64,000 nucleotides of DNA from JAYRSJ01 sp041920215 (GCA_041920215.1 JAYRSJ010000005.1:124001-188000); one strand, 5' to 3'; positions 7,422 through 18,526 are shown, counted from the stretch's first letter. Program-made: numbers and translations. Notes: generated from the letters alone by a model not told the origin.

Positions 7422-9562
7422 GCGTGGTCCTTCAGTACAACTTGCTTCAGGTGCTCGAACTCGGCGTCGGTATCGGGCGAGTTGCGGGTGCAGGACAGCG
7501 CCATGCGAGCTCGCGTGCCCTCGTTGACCGGCTCCAGCCAGATCCACAGCCGGCGTTCCTTGATGTAGAGCATCGCGAACACGCCGATGATCAGCAGCAC
7601 TGCGCCGAGGTATACCAGCTTCTGGCCGGGCGCGCGTGCCACCTGGAAGACGCTGGCCTGCACATGCGTGAAGTCGCTCAGCTGCAGCAGCACCGGGGCG
7701 GGATAGAACATGCTGTCGGACAGCGCCAGCACCGCCTGGGTCATGAAACGCTGGGTGTCCTCGCCCAAGGCCGGCTCGGCCAGGCCGGCCTGTTGGCGCT
7801 GTGCCTTGTACAGCTCAAACAGCGCGCCGTTGAGTATGCGCAGCAGCACCTCGGACACCCGCGCCCGCTCGGCCTGCGGCACCTCGGTGTCGATGAACTT
7901 GGACAGGGCCGGCAGGCCGCCGAACTCGGGCTTCTCGCCGGGTTTGACGCCCTCGACCCCGGCGAACAGGCCCAGGGCACGCAGTGCGGTCGCTTCCAGC
8001 TGCGGGCGCATCTGCGGCTTGTCCTCGGGCGTGGCGCTCTGGGCATAACGGCGGGCGGCCTGCAGACGCAGCTCTGCATCGCCCAGGCCCTGGCGCAGCA
8101 TCAGCCAGCCGGCCACGCCATCCTTCTCGTCCACCGGAATGCGCAGATAGCGGAAGGCCTCGGCCGGCGTGTCGCGCACCCCGGCCAGCAGCACTCGCTG
8201 GCCGTCCAGCTCCACCGGCAGCATGTAGTTGTTGTACTCGCGCGCCTGGCCGGCGGCATCGCGCAGCTTGTAGCTGAAGGAGGGGCCGACGTTCTGCAGC
8301 GTCTTCTGGCTCTTGACCTTGGCACCGCTGCCCAGATGGCTGTCCAGGGACTTGACCAGGTCGACCTTGCGCACATCGGTGGCGTCGCCGACGGCCTGGC
8401 TCATATTCTCCACATTGATGACGCGCAGGCCGCTGAACTCCAGGCCCAGGCGCTCCTGCGTGGCGTCGCTGCGCAGCTCGGTCGAGCCGCCGACGACGCC
8501 CTCGATCTCGAAACCCTGCCCGGCGCTGGACAGTGGCAGAGCGCGCAGCTTGAGCTTGGAGCCGCCGTCCTCGAAGCTGCTCTGATAGATGGCCACACCG
8601 CGGTGGAAGACCGGCTCGTTGACCTTGACCGTGGCCGCACTGACGGTGCCGGTCTCGTGATCGCGGATCTTGATCTCGCTCGCAAAGAGCTTGGGCATGC
8701 CGGTGTCGTAGTACTCGACGATGAACTTGTTCAGCTCCACATCGAAAGGCAGATCCTGCAGCACCACGCCGTCGGGCATGGAGAGGATGGCGGTGGCGGC
8801 ACGGCCGCCCTCGGGCACCATCAGATTGCCGCGGAAGCTGGGGTTGGCCGGGCTCAGCCGGTGCTCGGCCGGCACCTCGCTGACCAGACCGCCGCCGCGG
8901 TAGATGGCCTTGTCCTGCGCCCACATCAGCGCGCGCACCAGCAGGTCGCCGTCGAACAGACCGCCCAGGCAGATCAGCACGATGGCACCGTGGGCAGCCA
9001 GATAGCCGATCTTGTTGGCCGCGCCCTTGCGGGCCGCGATCATGGTGCCGCGCTCGCGCAGCTGGGCGCGGGCCTTCCAGCCCTCGGCATCGAGGATGGC
9101 GGAGACCTCACGCATCGCCAGCTCGGGTGCCACCGGCAGCGTGCCTATGGCCTTGTGCGGGAAGGCCTGCAGCGCCTGCTCGCGCACATGCTCCTTGTAG
9201 GAACGCAGGTCGGCAATGATCTTGGGCGTGTTGCGCGCGATGCACAGGCTGGTGGACAGCACCAGAAAGGCCAGGATCAGCAGAAACCACCAGGCGCTGT
9301 AGACGGTGTAGAGATCCAGCTTGCCGAACACCTCGGCCCAGAAGGGGCCGAACTGGTTGGCGTAATTGGTCAGCGGCTCGCGCTGCTTGACCACCGTGCC
9401 TATGACCGAGGCGATGCAGATCACCGTCAGCAGCGCGATCGCGAAGCGCATCGAGGACAGCAGCTCGTAGAGCTCGCGGCCTAGGCCGCTGCTGCGAGGC
9501 TGTGGGGCGGGCGCGCCTGCCGGTGCCGGCGGCGTGTCCAGAGCGGCGGAGGTCTCAGACAT
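7418..9562 (-). CDS. resB: ResB/Ccs1, cytochrome c biogenesis protein
   Basis: Partner of CcsB in System II haem ligation to c-type cytochromes. The 714-residue protein starts with a Pro/Ala-rich cytoplasmic tail of about 30 residues. It has transmembrane helices near residues 38-58 and 88-108 (SAWWFLLILAFLVLST), a third after residue 190 (YLAAHGAIVLICLGGLF), and a last one near the C-terminus (LVYLGAVLLIIGVFAMLYI). A large periplasmic domain of more than 400 residues lies between the third and last helices. This topology and the ending KERRLWIWLEP fit ResB. Its stop overlaps the ccsB start. A terminator at 9609-9638 separates it from the cytochrome gene upstream. Confidence 0.93.
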   Translation of the reverse strand: MSETSAALDTPPAPAGAPAPQPRSSGLGRELYELLSSMRFAIALLTVICIASVIGTVVKQREPLTNYANQFGPFWAEVFGKLDLYTVYSAWWFLLILAFLVLSTSLCIARNTPKIIADLRSYKEHVREQALQAFPHKAIGTLPVAPELAMREVSAILDAEGWKARAQLRERGTMIAARKGAANKIGYLAAHGAIVLICLGGLFDGDLLVRALMWAQDKAIYRGGGLVSEVPAEHRLSPANPSFRGNLMVPEGGRAATAILSMPDGVVLQDLPFDVELNKFIVEYYDTGMPKLFASEIKIRDHETGTVSAATVKVNEPVFHRGVAIYQSSFEDGGSKLKLRALPLSSAGQGFEIEGVVGGSTELRSDATQERLGLEFSGLRVINVENMSQAVGDATDVRKVDLVKSLDSHLGSGAKVKSQKTLQNVGPSFSYKLRDAAGQAREYNNYMLPVELDGQRVLLAGVRDTPAEAFRYLRIPVDEKDGVAGWLMLRQGLGDAELRLQAARRYAQSATPEDKPQMRPQLEATALRALGLFAGVEGVKPGEKPEFGGLPALSKFIDTEVPQAERARVSEVLLRILNGALFELYKAQRQQAGLAEPALGEDTQRFMTQAVLALSDSMFYPAPVLLQLSDFTHVQASVFQVARAPGQKLVYLGAVLLIIGVFAMLYIKERRLWIWLEPVNEGTRARMALSCTRNSPDTDAEFEHLKQVVLKDHA

Positions 9563-9608
9563 GGTGGCAGATTGTCGTGGCTGTGCCGACTCGCGGTGGG
9601 CAGCAATG

Positions 9609-9638
9609 AAAAAGGCCGGAACTATGCGCCGGCCTTTT
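9609..9638 (-). terminator. Rho-independent terminator after the cytochrome c4 gene
   Basis: Inverted repeat AAAAGGCCGG / CCGGCCTTTT with a 9-base loop. On the minus strand the GC-rich stem is followed by a run of five T. It lies between the cytochrome c4 stop and the resB start, so it probably ends the cytochrome transcript and leaves resB-ccsB with its own promoter. Confidence 0.8.
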
Positions 9639-9685
9639 CATCACAAACTTGATTTTTGTCAGGCATGCCGGGCACGCCCGGGCGC

Positions 9686-10303
9686 TCAGCGCAGGCCGGC
9701 GATGTAGTCCGAAACGGCCTTGATCTCGCGGTCGTTCATCTTGGCGGCCACCCCCAACATCTGGGCATTGTTGCCACGGGCACCGCTGCGGAAGGCATTC
9801 AGCTGGGCCTCGGTGTAGTCGCTGTGTTGGCCGGCGACGCGCGGGTACTGGGCGGGCATGCCGGCGCCGTTGGGACTGTGGCAGGCGGCGCAGGCGGGGA
9901 TCATGCGGTCGGCGATGCCGCCGCGATAGATCTTCTCGCCCAGCAGCACCAGCTCCTTGTCCTTGGCGAAGCCGGGCTTGGCGCTCTTGGAGGCGTAGAA
10001 GGCGGCGACATTCTTCATGTCCTCGTCACTGAGCGTGCCGGCGAAGCCGCTCATGATGGCGTTCTTGCGCTTGCCGCTCTTGAACTCCTGCAGCTGCTTG
10101 ACCAGGTAGCTGGCGTGCTGACCGGCCAGGATGGGATTGGCCGGACTGCCGCGCGAGCCATCCACCGTGTGGCAGGCCGCACAGACCTGGCTGGCAATGG
10201 CCTGGCCCTTGGCCAGATCGGGCTTGGGGACGGCCTGGGTCTCGCTCGCTTGGGCTGCGGCGGCAAGCAGGAGGCCCGACAACAGGAATGCAGCAGTCTT
10301 CAT
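9686..10303 (-). CDS. Dihaem cytochrome c4
   Basis: Periplasmic or membrane-attached dihaem electron carrier, of the type that donates electrons to terminal oxidases. The 205-residue precursor starts MKTAAFLLSGLLLAAAAQAS, a Sec signal. Two cytochrome c domains follow, each with a CAACH haem site (VCAACHTVDG and ACAACHSPNG) and a distal Met region (NAIMSGFAG and NNAQMLGVA). The ATG at 10303 was chosen for the signal peptide; the open frame reaches 98 codons further but has no signal there. It is adjacent to the resB-ccsB maturation genes, which fits its need for haem attachment, and is divergent from engB. Confidence 0.93.
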   Translation of the reverse strand: MKTAAFLLSGLLLAAAAQASETQAVPKPDLAKGQAIASQVCAACHTVDGSRGSPANPILAGQHASYLVKQLQEFKSGKRKNAIMSGFAGTLSDEDMKNVAAFYASKSAKPGFAKDKELVLLGEKIYRGGIADRMIPACAACHSPNGAGMPAQYPRVAGQHSDYTEAQLNAFRSGARGNNAQMLGVAAKMNDREIKAVSDYIAGLR

Positions 10304-10373
10304 GAGTTTTGAGTGGTTCGGGATGCGCAACTGCGGGATTTTACAATGGCATTCCAACAAGCCCGGACTCTGC

Positions 10374-11189
10374 ATGACCAAGCCCACCGCGAATATGCCC
10401 ACGAACGCCCCCGAAAGCGCCGTGCCCGCTGCTGTTGCCGCTGAGGAAACGCTGTCCGACAAGGCGGTGTTGGGCTGGACCCACACCGCGCGATTTCTGA
10501 CCACGGCCAGCCAGCTGGTGCACCTGCCGCCCAATGAGTTGCCGGAAATCGCCTTTGTCGGACGCAGCAATGCCGGCAAGTCGACTGCGATCAACACGCT
10601 GGCTCAGCAGAAGCGCCTGGCCTTCGCGTCCAAGACGCCGGGTCGCACCCAGCACATCAATCTGTTCGAGCTGGGGCCCAAGGACGCGCCGGACGCCTGG
10701 TTCGCCGATCTGCCCGGCTATGGCTATGCGGCGGTCGCGCGTTCGGCCAAGCTGCGCTGGCAGAAGGTGATGGCCGACTACCTGGAGGTGCGTCGCAGCC
10801 TCTCGGGTGTGGTGCTGATGGTGGATTCGCGCCTGGGTCTGACCGATCTGGACAAGCAGTTGCTGGAGTTCGTGGCGCCGCGGGTGGGTACCGGCGAGAT
10901 CAAGCTGCTGGTGCTGCTGACCAAGGCCGACAAGCTCAACCGCAAGGAAGCCCAGGCGGCGCTGCAGGCCTGCCAGGATTTTCTGGCCGAGTTGGCCACC
11001 GACGAGTCGGATGTGGCGGTGACGCTGTTCTCGGCACTGAAGAAGCAGGGGGTGGCCGATGTGGCCCGCATCCTGCGCGAGTGGGTGCTGGCGGCACCGG
11101 TGCTGCCGGTGGCGGCGGCCGCAACCCTGCCGGACCAGGCCGGCGCGCCGGTGGGCGAAAACCCCGAGCCGCCGCTGTCGCCCGCATGA
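10374..11189 (+). CDS. engB: Ribosome biogenesis GTPase EngB (YihA/YsxC)
   Basis: Cytoplasmic GTPase needed for 50S subunit assembly. The 271-residue product has G1 GRSNAGKST, the switch region KTPGRTQHINLF, G3 DLPGYG and G4 TKAD in order, and SALKKQG as G5. It is longer than the usual 200-220 residues because of a roughly 35-residue Ala/Pro-rich N-terminal extension and a Pro/Ala tail of about 35 residues. A TACAAT at 10342-10347 could be its -10 box, but no clear -35 is present. It is divergent from the cytochrome c4 gene, a common arrangement in Burkholderiales. Confidence 0.94.
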   Translation: MTKPTANMPTNAPESAVPAAVAAEETLSDKAVLGWTHTARFLTTASQLVHLPPNELPEIAFVGRSNAGKSTAINTLAQQKRLAFASKTPGRTQHINLFELGPKDAPDAWFADLPGYGYAAVARSAKLRWQKVMADYLEVRRSLSGVVLMVDSRLGLTDLDKQLLEFVAPRVGTGEIKLLVLLTKADKLNRKEAQAALQACQDFLAELATDESDVAVTLFSALKKQGVADVARILREWVLAAPVLPVAAAATLPDQAGAPVGENPEPPLSPA

Positions 11190-11192
11190 CAG

Positions 11193-11213
11193 GGCGGGGT
11201 GTGCCGCCCCGCC
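11193..11213 (+). terminator. GC hairpin after engB
   Basis: GGCGGGG at 11193-11199 pairs with CCCCGCC at 11207-11213 across a 7-base loop, directly after the engB stop. There is no T run, so it is at best a weak or Rho-assisted terminator. Confidence 0.3.
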
Positions 11214-11247
11214 GATACTGAGGCGGTTCCAGGGAGGTTCCGCCGGC

Positions 11248-12141
11248 ATGCAGATCGAGACCTATCAGCGCGTGCTGCCGCACGGCATCACGCTGTCCTG
11301 CCGGGCCTGTGGCCCCGCCGACGCGCCCCTGCTGCTGTTCCTGCACGGCTTCCCCGAGGCCGCTTTCATCTGGGACGAGCTGATGCTGAGCCTGGCCGGC
11401 GACTACCGCTGCCTGGCGCCGAATCTGCGCGGCTACGAGCGCTCCAGCCGCCCGGTCGAGGTGCAGGCCTATCGCGCCAAGCATCTGATGGCAGATATCG
11501 AGGCCCTGATCCAGCTGGAGAGCGGTCACGCGCCGCTGGCGGCCCTGGTGGCGCACGACTGGGGCGGTGCGGTGGCCTGGAATCTGGCAGCGCAGCGGCC
11601 GGCCCTGATGCAGCGCCTGTGCATCATCAACTCGCCCCACCCCGGCACCTTTCTGCGCGAGCTGCAGCTGAACCCGGCCCAGCGTGAGGCCAGCCTCTAT
11701 ATGAACTGGCTGTGCCGGCCCGATGCGGCGGCACTGCTGGCTGCCGACGACTATGCGCGGCTCTGGCCCTTCTTCACCGATATGGGGGGCGCGACCTGGC
11801 TGAGCGAGCCCTTGCGTCAGCGCTACCGCGAGCTCTGGAGCCTGGGGCTGGACGGGGCGCTGAACTACTACCGTGCCTCACCGATGCGCCCGCCCACCGA
11901 GCAGGATCCGGCGGCGATGGCGCTGCAGTTCGCGCCCGAGTTCGTGACCGTCAATGTGCCCACCCAGGTGATCTGGGGCGAGGCGGACCGGGCGCTGCTG
12001 CCGGGTTTGCTGGCGGGGCTGGAGCGCTTTGTGCCGCGCCTGAGCCTGCAGCGCGTGGCCGATGCCGGCCACTGGATCATCCATGAGCAGCCCGCGCTGA
12101 TTGCGGCGCTGATCGTGGCCTTTCTCAGGGCCGGCCGATGA
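11248..12141 (+). CDS. Alpha/beta hydrolase, epoxide-hydrolase-like
   Basis: Soluble hydrolase of 297 residues. It has the HGFPE oxyanion motif after strand 3 (LLFLHGFPEAAFIWDE), an Asp nucleophile elbow HDWGGAVAW rather than a Ser, and a late catalytic His in AGHWIIHEQP. The Asp nucleophile places it with epoxide hydrolases and haloalkane/haloacetate dehalogenases; the substrate is not known. The cap-region Tyr pair used by epoxide hydrolases may be present (LNYYRASPM), favouring that activity. AGGGAGG lies about 10 bases before the ATG at 11248. Its 3' end overlaps the convergent patatin gene by 17 bases. Confidence 0.85.
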   Translation: MQIETYQRVLPHGITLSCRACGPADAPLLLFLHGFPEAAFIWDELMLSLAGDYRCLAPNLRGYERSSRPVEVQAYRAKHLMADIEALIQLESGHAPLAALVAHDWGGAVAWNLAAQRPALMQRLCIINSPHPGTFLRELQLNPAQREASLYMNWLCRPDAAALLAADDYARLWPFFTDMGGATWLSEPLRQRYRELWSLGLDGALNYYRASPMRPPTEQDPAAMALQFAPEFVTVNVPTQVIWGEADRALLPGLLAGLERFVPRLSLQRVADAGHWIIHEQPALIAALIVAFLRAGR

Positions 12142-14371
12142 AGAGATAGAGGGCCGTGCCGCCCCGCGGCGCATGACCCAGTGCCAGGTAGAGCGGACCT
12201 ATTCCGGTATCGGCGCCCACGAAGGCGCTCATGGCCCAGCGCAGATCCTTCAGCGAGGCATCGCCACGGCGCTCCCAGGCATTGCCGACTTCCAGCGAGC
12301 CGCCGACAAAGAAGCCGCGTGTCAGCACCGGCGTCTCGCGCAGCCGCAGGTAGTAGCTGGCCCGTCCGAGCAGTAGGGTGCTGCCGTCCAGCTGCCCCTG
12401 CTTGTAGCCTGAGAGCTGCTGGAAGCCGCCCAGCGCATAGGGTCCCTGCGCCGAGGTCTCGGGCTGGTTGGCATGCAGGGCGCGCAGATAGAGGTTCAGC
12501 GTGTGGGCGCCCAGGCTCTTGACCCCGGTGGCCTGCAGCTCGGCGCGGCTGAAATACGCACGCCGCAGCTCGGGTCCCGACTGGTGGCCGGACAGCGCCT
12601 CCAGTGTCAGGCGGTAGCCGCGTTGCGGGAAGTTGGCGAAGTCGAGCTGGTCGACCACGGCCTTGAGCCGCAGCCCGGTTTCGCGCCAGCGCTGGTTCAG
12701 CGCATCGTTGGGCAGGGCCAGGGTGATCAGGTCGGGCGAGACGCGCCAGCGCTGGTGCACCAGGCCCAGCCGAACCTCGCCGAACTGGCCCCAGGGCTGG
12801 CCCAGGTCCAGGCCGAATGTGGCGGCCTGGCGGTCGAAGCGGGCCAGGCCGCGGCCGCTCTCGCGCTCGTACAAGGTGATGCGGCGTCGGTCGATCTCGC
12901 CCCAGCCGGCGACAAACCAATCCACCGATTCGCCAATGCGCCAGTTCAGCGGCTGGTAGAGCTCGCTGAACAGGCGCGGCGTCTGACCTATCGTCAGCTG
13001 GTTGCGCCATTCGGCGCCACGCTCGGTGAGCCAGTGGCGGTTGTGGCTGACACGCAGATTGAAGGCGCTGTCGCCGGAGAAATCGGTGCTGAGGTCCAGG
13101 CCGATGCGGAAGTAGTTGGGCCCCCAGGTCTTGTCCTCCATCGCGAACACCAGGGTGTCGCCCTCGGGGCGCGGCGCGACGTGATAGTCGACCCGCTCGT
13201 AGTCGCCCGAGGAGGCCAGCAGACGGGCATCGCGCTCGGCGCGGCCGGCATCGAAGCTCTGGCCGGGCTGTGACGCCAACTGGTTCTTGAAGCGCTCAGG
13301 ATGGGTGCGGTCGCTGCCCTCGAACACCACGGCCGCGAGCCGGTGATCGCGTTGCTGGGGCTGCATGCGGGCGAGCCGCCACTGGGCATAGGCCTCGGGT
13401 GGCAGGGCCAGCGCCTGCAGCTGTGGCAGCAGCGCCAGCGCGGCCTGCTCGCCCAGGCGGATGAACTCCTTGCTGCGTTCGAAATCGCCGGCGCTGAGCG
13501 TGCCGAGCTGCGGCGTCAGCAGCAGGTCCTGCTCCCACAGCGAGGCCAGGCTGCGCTGCACATTCTGCTCGGTGAGGATGTTGATCATCTGGGCGGTCAG
13601 GCCGACCAGGGAGCCCAGGCTGTCGCGGCCGGACAGCGGCGTACCCACATTGACTGCGATCAGGCGCTGCGCGCCCATGCTGCGCGCCACATCGACCGGC
13701 AGATTGTTGACCAGGCCACCATCGCCCAGGATGCGACCCTCGCGCTCGGTGGGGGCGAACACCCCCGGAACGCTCATGCTGGAGCGCAGGGCCAGCGCCA
13801 GATCGCCCTCGGCCATCACCACCTGGCCACCGCTCTCCATATCGGTGGCGATGGCGCGAAATGGGGTGGGTAGCGCGTCGAAGCGCTTCTGCAGGGCCAC
13901 CGGCAGCGTCAGCCGACGCAGCAGCATCTCCAGGCCGCGGCTGGACAGCGTGCCCTGCGGCGCACGTATCGCGCCGTCGCGCAGACCCAGCTCCAGCGCC
14001 GCGGAGAACTCGAAGTCCTCCTCCTTGCGGCGCTGCGAGAGCTGCTGCCGATCGACCCGGCTGGCGAAGACCTGGGCCCAGTCTATGGCCAGCAGCTCGC
14101 GCTCCAGCTCCTCGGCCGACATGCCGCTGGCATAGAGGCCGCCGACGATGGCGCCCATCGAGGTGCCGGTGACCAGATCGACGGCGATGCGCTCGCGCTC
14201 CAGCACCTTCAGCACGCCCACATGGGCCAGGCCACGGGCACCGCCACCCGACAGCACCAGGCCTATCCTGGGCCGCTCCTGCGGGTCCTGTGCCTGGGCC
14301 GGCAACAGCACGGCCAGCAGCAAGGCGGCGGCGCCCAGGCTGCGCCGCAGCCTTGCGTGCCGCGGTCTCAT
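12125..14371 (-). CDS. Patatin-like phospholipase with outer-membrane barrel (type Vd / PlpD-like)
   Basis: Predicted lipase exported by its own barrel. The 748-residue precursor has a Sec signal ending LLPAQAQ near residue 28. The patatin domain carries the glycine-rich oxyanion loop SGGGARGLAHVG, the nucleophile Ser71 in GTSMG, and the dyad Asp217 in GDGGLV. A POTRA-like segment follows around residues 330-400 (VVFEGSDRTHPERF). The last 350 residues are rich in alternating beta-strand patterns of the BamA/TamA surface-antigen type (for example NYFRIGLDLSTDFSGDSAFNLRV). Members of this class hydrolyse phospholipids. Translation is coupled to the DUF1631 gene upstream through an ATGA overlap. 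Confidence 0.88.
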   Translation of the reverse strand: MRPRHARLRRSLGAAALLLAVLLPAQAQDPQERPRIGLVLSGGGARGLAHVGVLKVLERERIAVDLVTGTSMGAIVGGLYASGMSAEELERELLAIDWAQVFASRVDRQQLSQRRKEEDFEFSAALELGLRDGAIRAPQGTLSSRGLEMLLRRLTLPVALQKRFDALPTPFRAIATDMESGGQVVMAEGDLALALRSSMSVPGVFAPTEREGRILGDGGLVNNLPVDVARSMGAQRLIAVNVGTPLSGRDSLGSLVGLTAQMINILTEQNVQRSLASLWEQDLLLTPQLGTLSAGDFERSKEFIRLGEQAALALLPQLQALALPPEAYAQWRLARMQPQQRDHRLAAVVFEGSDRTHPERFKNQLASQPGQSFDAGRAERDARLLASSGDYERVDYHVAPRPEGDTLVFAMEDKTWGPNYFRIGLDLSTDFSGDSAFNLRVSHNRHWLTERGAEWRNQLTIGQTPRLFSELYQPLNWRIGESVDWFVAGWGEIDRRRITLYERESGRGLARFDRQAATFGLDLGQPWGQFGEVRLGLVHQRWRVSPDLITLALPNDALNQRWRETGLRLKAVVDQLDFANFPQRGYRLTLEALSGHQSGPELRRAYFSRAELQATGVKSLGAHTLNLYLRALHANQPETSAQGPYALGGFQQLSGYKQGQLDGSTLLLGRASYYLRLRETPVLTRGFFVGGSLEVGNAWERRGDASLKDLRWAMSAFVGADTGIGPLYLALGHAPRGGTALYLFIGRP

Positions 14372-16386
14372 TCCGGCCCGCCCAGGTCCTGCATCAGGGT
14401 GTTCAGCGCCTGCTGAACCAGACTCTGTTCATCGTCCAGCGGCGCGATCAGGCCATTGGCCAGCAGCTGTTCCAGTGCGCCGCGGGTCAGCGAATGGCGC
14501 TCGTCGGTGTCCTGGCCGACGAAGAGGAAGAACTGGCGGCTTTCGCTGATCCAGGCCACCTGGGCGGTGATCCAGTCGCTCTGCACGAAGAGGTGGTACC
14601 AGGCGCCGACCTGCAGTCGTTCGACCCAGGCGTCGAGTGCGACCCGGGCTGCGTCGCTACCTGAGTAGAGCGTCACCGGGACAGTCGGCAGTTCGCCGCG
14701 ATCGACATGGGCGTGGGCCCAGTGGCTGGGCAGCTGCGATTCGCGTTCGCTGAGCAACTGTTGCAGCTTGTCCTCGGGGCTGGGCGGCGGCACGTACTGC
14801 GGGGCGACCGGCGCCGGCGATGGCGTCTGGCCGCGCAGCAGGCGGCCATGGGTCTGCATCAGCTCGTCCAGCACCGGCGCGCGCTTGTCGGCCGGCAGGG
14901 CGATGCTGTCGCAACCGCGCTGCAGCTGGGCAATCAGCGCGGGCAGGCTGGCGCGCAGGCGCTCGCGTTCGGCCGGGCTGGCGGGCGGCTGCAGGCTGGC
15001 CAGCAGCTGGTCCACCCAGTCGATATGGGCATGGGCTACCGGCGCGTCGCGTCCGTCCTGCACCATGGCCTGCACGATGACCTCAACCCAGCGGGTCTTG
15101 AGGAAGTCGCGCAGGGTCTTGCTGAGCTGCACGCCCGGGCCGGCCTCGGCCAGCTGGGCCTTGACCTGCTCGCGCAGCACCTGCAGCCAGGGGCCGCGCA
15201 TCTGCTCGCGCTCTAGCGCGGCCAGGACGGCGCTGCTACGTTCGCTGCGCTGACGCGCCTGCTCGCTGATGAAGCCGTCGACCTCGGCGTAGACCATCTC
15301 GAAGTTCGCCGCTGTCGGTTGCGGTTGGCTCACCAAGCGCTCGACGCGATCGCTCATGAAGCGCAGAAACTCCTGCAGCCGGGCATCGTCCGCGCGTTCA
15401 AAACCCATGCCATGGCCGGCCACCCGGTTAAGCAGTCTCCATGTGGGATGGTCCTGGCGGCGCAGCAGGCTCAGGTCCGTCATCGCCAGCCGCGTGACCG
15501 CCACCTGCAGCCGCGCCAGCAAGGCCTTGATGGGCGGCAGCAGCCGCGGATCGGCCAGGATCTGGTCGTAGAGCCGCGACAGCATGTCCTTGCCCGAGCC
15601 GCCGCCACTGCTGCCGGGGCCTAGCAGCGGGGCGCCGCTGGCGTCCAGACCCTGGGGTCGGGAGTTGTGGGCCTCGACACGCCGTGCCACGCTGTCCAGC
15701 GAAGCCGGCTGATGGCTGGGTAGCACGGAATCGCTGTGTTCGCGGGCGCGGTTCAGTCGCAGCACGTCGATCGGGCGGTTGGCGGCATGACTGGCCACCA
15801 GGGGTGTCAGTTCGGCCGCACGCAGCTGGGCGCACAGGCTGCCGTAGAGCCTGCCCAGGGTCTTGGCCAGGGGCGTGGCGATGATGCGCATCAGCGCATA
15901 GCGGTCTTCCCCTTCCAGGCCGCTGGGTTGCAGGGCTTGGAACAGCCCGCTGGCGAAGATTTCCGCGCGCAGCGGGTTGTCGCTCTTGCGCGCGCGCGCG
16001 GTGCCGCGCAGCGCGGCAAAGTAGTTGTTGAGTTGGTGCAGCTCGCTGCGGTTGTTGTCCTCGATCGCATTGGCCACATGGGCAATCGCCACATCCTGCA
16101 AGGCCTGCTGCTCATCGACCAGGCTCAGCGCGTCCAGGGTCAGCGGTTTGGGCTTGTGCAGCGGATCTTCACCCTGCATCGCCGCGCTGAGCATGGTGCT
16201 GAGCACCTGCTCATAGTTGCTGGCGAAATGCAGGCGCTGGCGCATCCAGCCGTCGACCAGGCGCGGCGGATGCTGGCGCTGCTGCGTCAGCTCATCGTGG
16301 AGGCTGGCCTGCAGCTGGTGAATCAGCGCGGGCAGCAGCGCCAGCGCGTCTTCGACCAGGGGCAGCTGCGTGGGTGCGACGGACAT
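14368..16386 (-). CDS. DUF1631 family protein
   Basis: Large soluble protein of 672 residues, mostly helical, matching the DUF1631 family by its overall pattern (for example DRLYDQI-like LSRLYDQILADPRLLPPIKALLARLQ-type helix and a C-terminal region with WYHLFVQSDWITAQVAW and FLFVGQD, which resembles a PilZ-like barrel). A low-complexity Pro-rich linker lies near residue 535 (PSPAPVAPQYVPPPSPEDK). The function of the family is not established; old database names such as thymidine phosphorylase are unsupported. ATG at 16386; its stop overlaps the start of the patatin gene by 4 bases. Both may be needed together, but there is no direct evidence. Confidence 0.8.
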   Translation of the reverse strand: MSVAPTQLPLVEDALALLPALIHQLQASLHDELTQQRQHPPRLVDGWMRQRLHFASNYEQVLSTMLSAAMQGEDPLHKPKPLTLDALSLVDEQQALQDVAIAHVANAIEDNNRSELHQLNNYFAALRGTARARKSDNPLRAEIFASGLFQALQPSGLEGEDRYALMRIIATPLAKTLGRLYGSLCAQLRAAELTPLVASHAANRPIDVLRLNRAREHSDSVLPSHQPASLDSVARRVEAHNSRPQGLDASGAPLLGPGSSGGGSGKDMLSRLYDQILADPRLLPPIKALLARLQVAVTRLAMTDLSLLRRQDHPTWRLLNRVAGHGMGFERADDARLQEFLRFMSDRVERLVSQPQPTAANFEMVYAEVDGFISEQARQRSERSSAVLAALEREQMRGPWLQVLREQVKAQLAEAGPGVQLSKTLRDFLKTRWVEVIVQAMVQDGRDAPVAHAHIDWVDQLLASLQPPASPAERERLRASLPALIAQLQRGCDSIALPADKRAPVLDELMQTHGRLLRGQTPSPAPVAPQYVPPPSPEDKLQQLLSERESQLPSHWAHAHVDRGELPTVPVTLYSGSDAARVALDAWVERLQVGAWYHLFVQSDWITAQVAWISESRQFFLFVGQDTDERHSLTRGALEQLLANGLIAPLDDEQSLVQQALNTLMQDLGGPE

Positions 16387-16435
16387 GAGCGTGGTGAACC
16401 ATTGTTTGCCCGATTATCGACTGTCCCATCAACGC

Positions 16436-16461
16436 AAAAGGGGGCGCTCGCAAGCGCCCCC
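16436..16461 (-). terminator. Rho-independent terminator of groESL
   Basis: A 9-bp stem, GGGGGCGCT at 16440-16448 against AGCGCCCCC at 16453-16461, with a 4-base loop, followed on the minus strand by four T. It lies 77 bases beyond the groEL stop and separates the chaperonin operon from the DUF1631 gene. Confidence 0.85.
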
Positions 16462-16537
16462 CTTCACATCGGTGCACCCGAAAGTGCGCCAGATTTCACA
16501 TCCGGGCCGACCACGGCCGGTCGGCCGGAGGCAGGAC

Positions 16538-18184
<1,647 letters not shown>

Positions 18185-18235
18185 ATGTATATCTCCGAAT
18201 TCTCTAGATGGGGGTGTTCAGCAGGGGTGGCAGAT

Positions 18236-18526
18236 TTACTTCTGCACCACGGCGAAGAGGTCTTCCTCGCGCATCACCAGCAGCTCGTCGCCATCGACCT
18301 TGACGGTCTGGCCGCTGTACTTGCCGAACAGCACGCGGTCGCCCACGGCCACGTTCAGGGCGATGAAGTCGCCCTTGTCATTGCGCTTGCCAGGACCCAC
18401 GGCCAGCACTTCGCCCTGATCCGGCTTTTCAGCGGCGGCGTCGGGGATGACGATGCCGGAAGCGGTCTTGGTTTCTTGTTCCAGACGCTTAACGATCACG
18501 CGATCGTGCAGAGGACGCAGTTTCAT
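18236..18526 (-). CDS. groS: Co-chaperonin GroES
   Basis: 10-kDa lid of the GroEL chamber, 96 residues: MKLRPLHDRVIVKRLEQE, the mobile loop TKTASGIVIPDAAAEKP, and a conserved GDRVLFGKYSGQTVKVDG end. The ATG at 18526 was preferred over an in-frame GTG immediately before it because it gives the universal MKLRPL start and AAGGAG lies about 5 bases upstream of that GTG. It is the first gene of the groESL operon. Confidence 0.98.
   Translation of the reverse strand: MKLRPLHDRVIVKRLEQETKTASGIVIPDAAAEKPDQGEVLAVGPGKRNDKGDFIALNVAVGDRVLFGKYSGQTVKVDGDELLVMREEDLFAVVQK

Noticed and set aside
10304..10373. Divergent promoters between cytochrome c4 and engB
   Set aside because: TACAAT is visible but no convincing -35 on either strand, so no feature was recorded.
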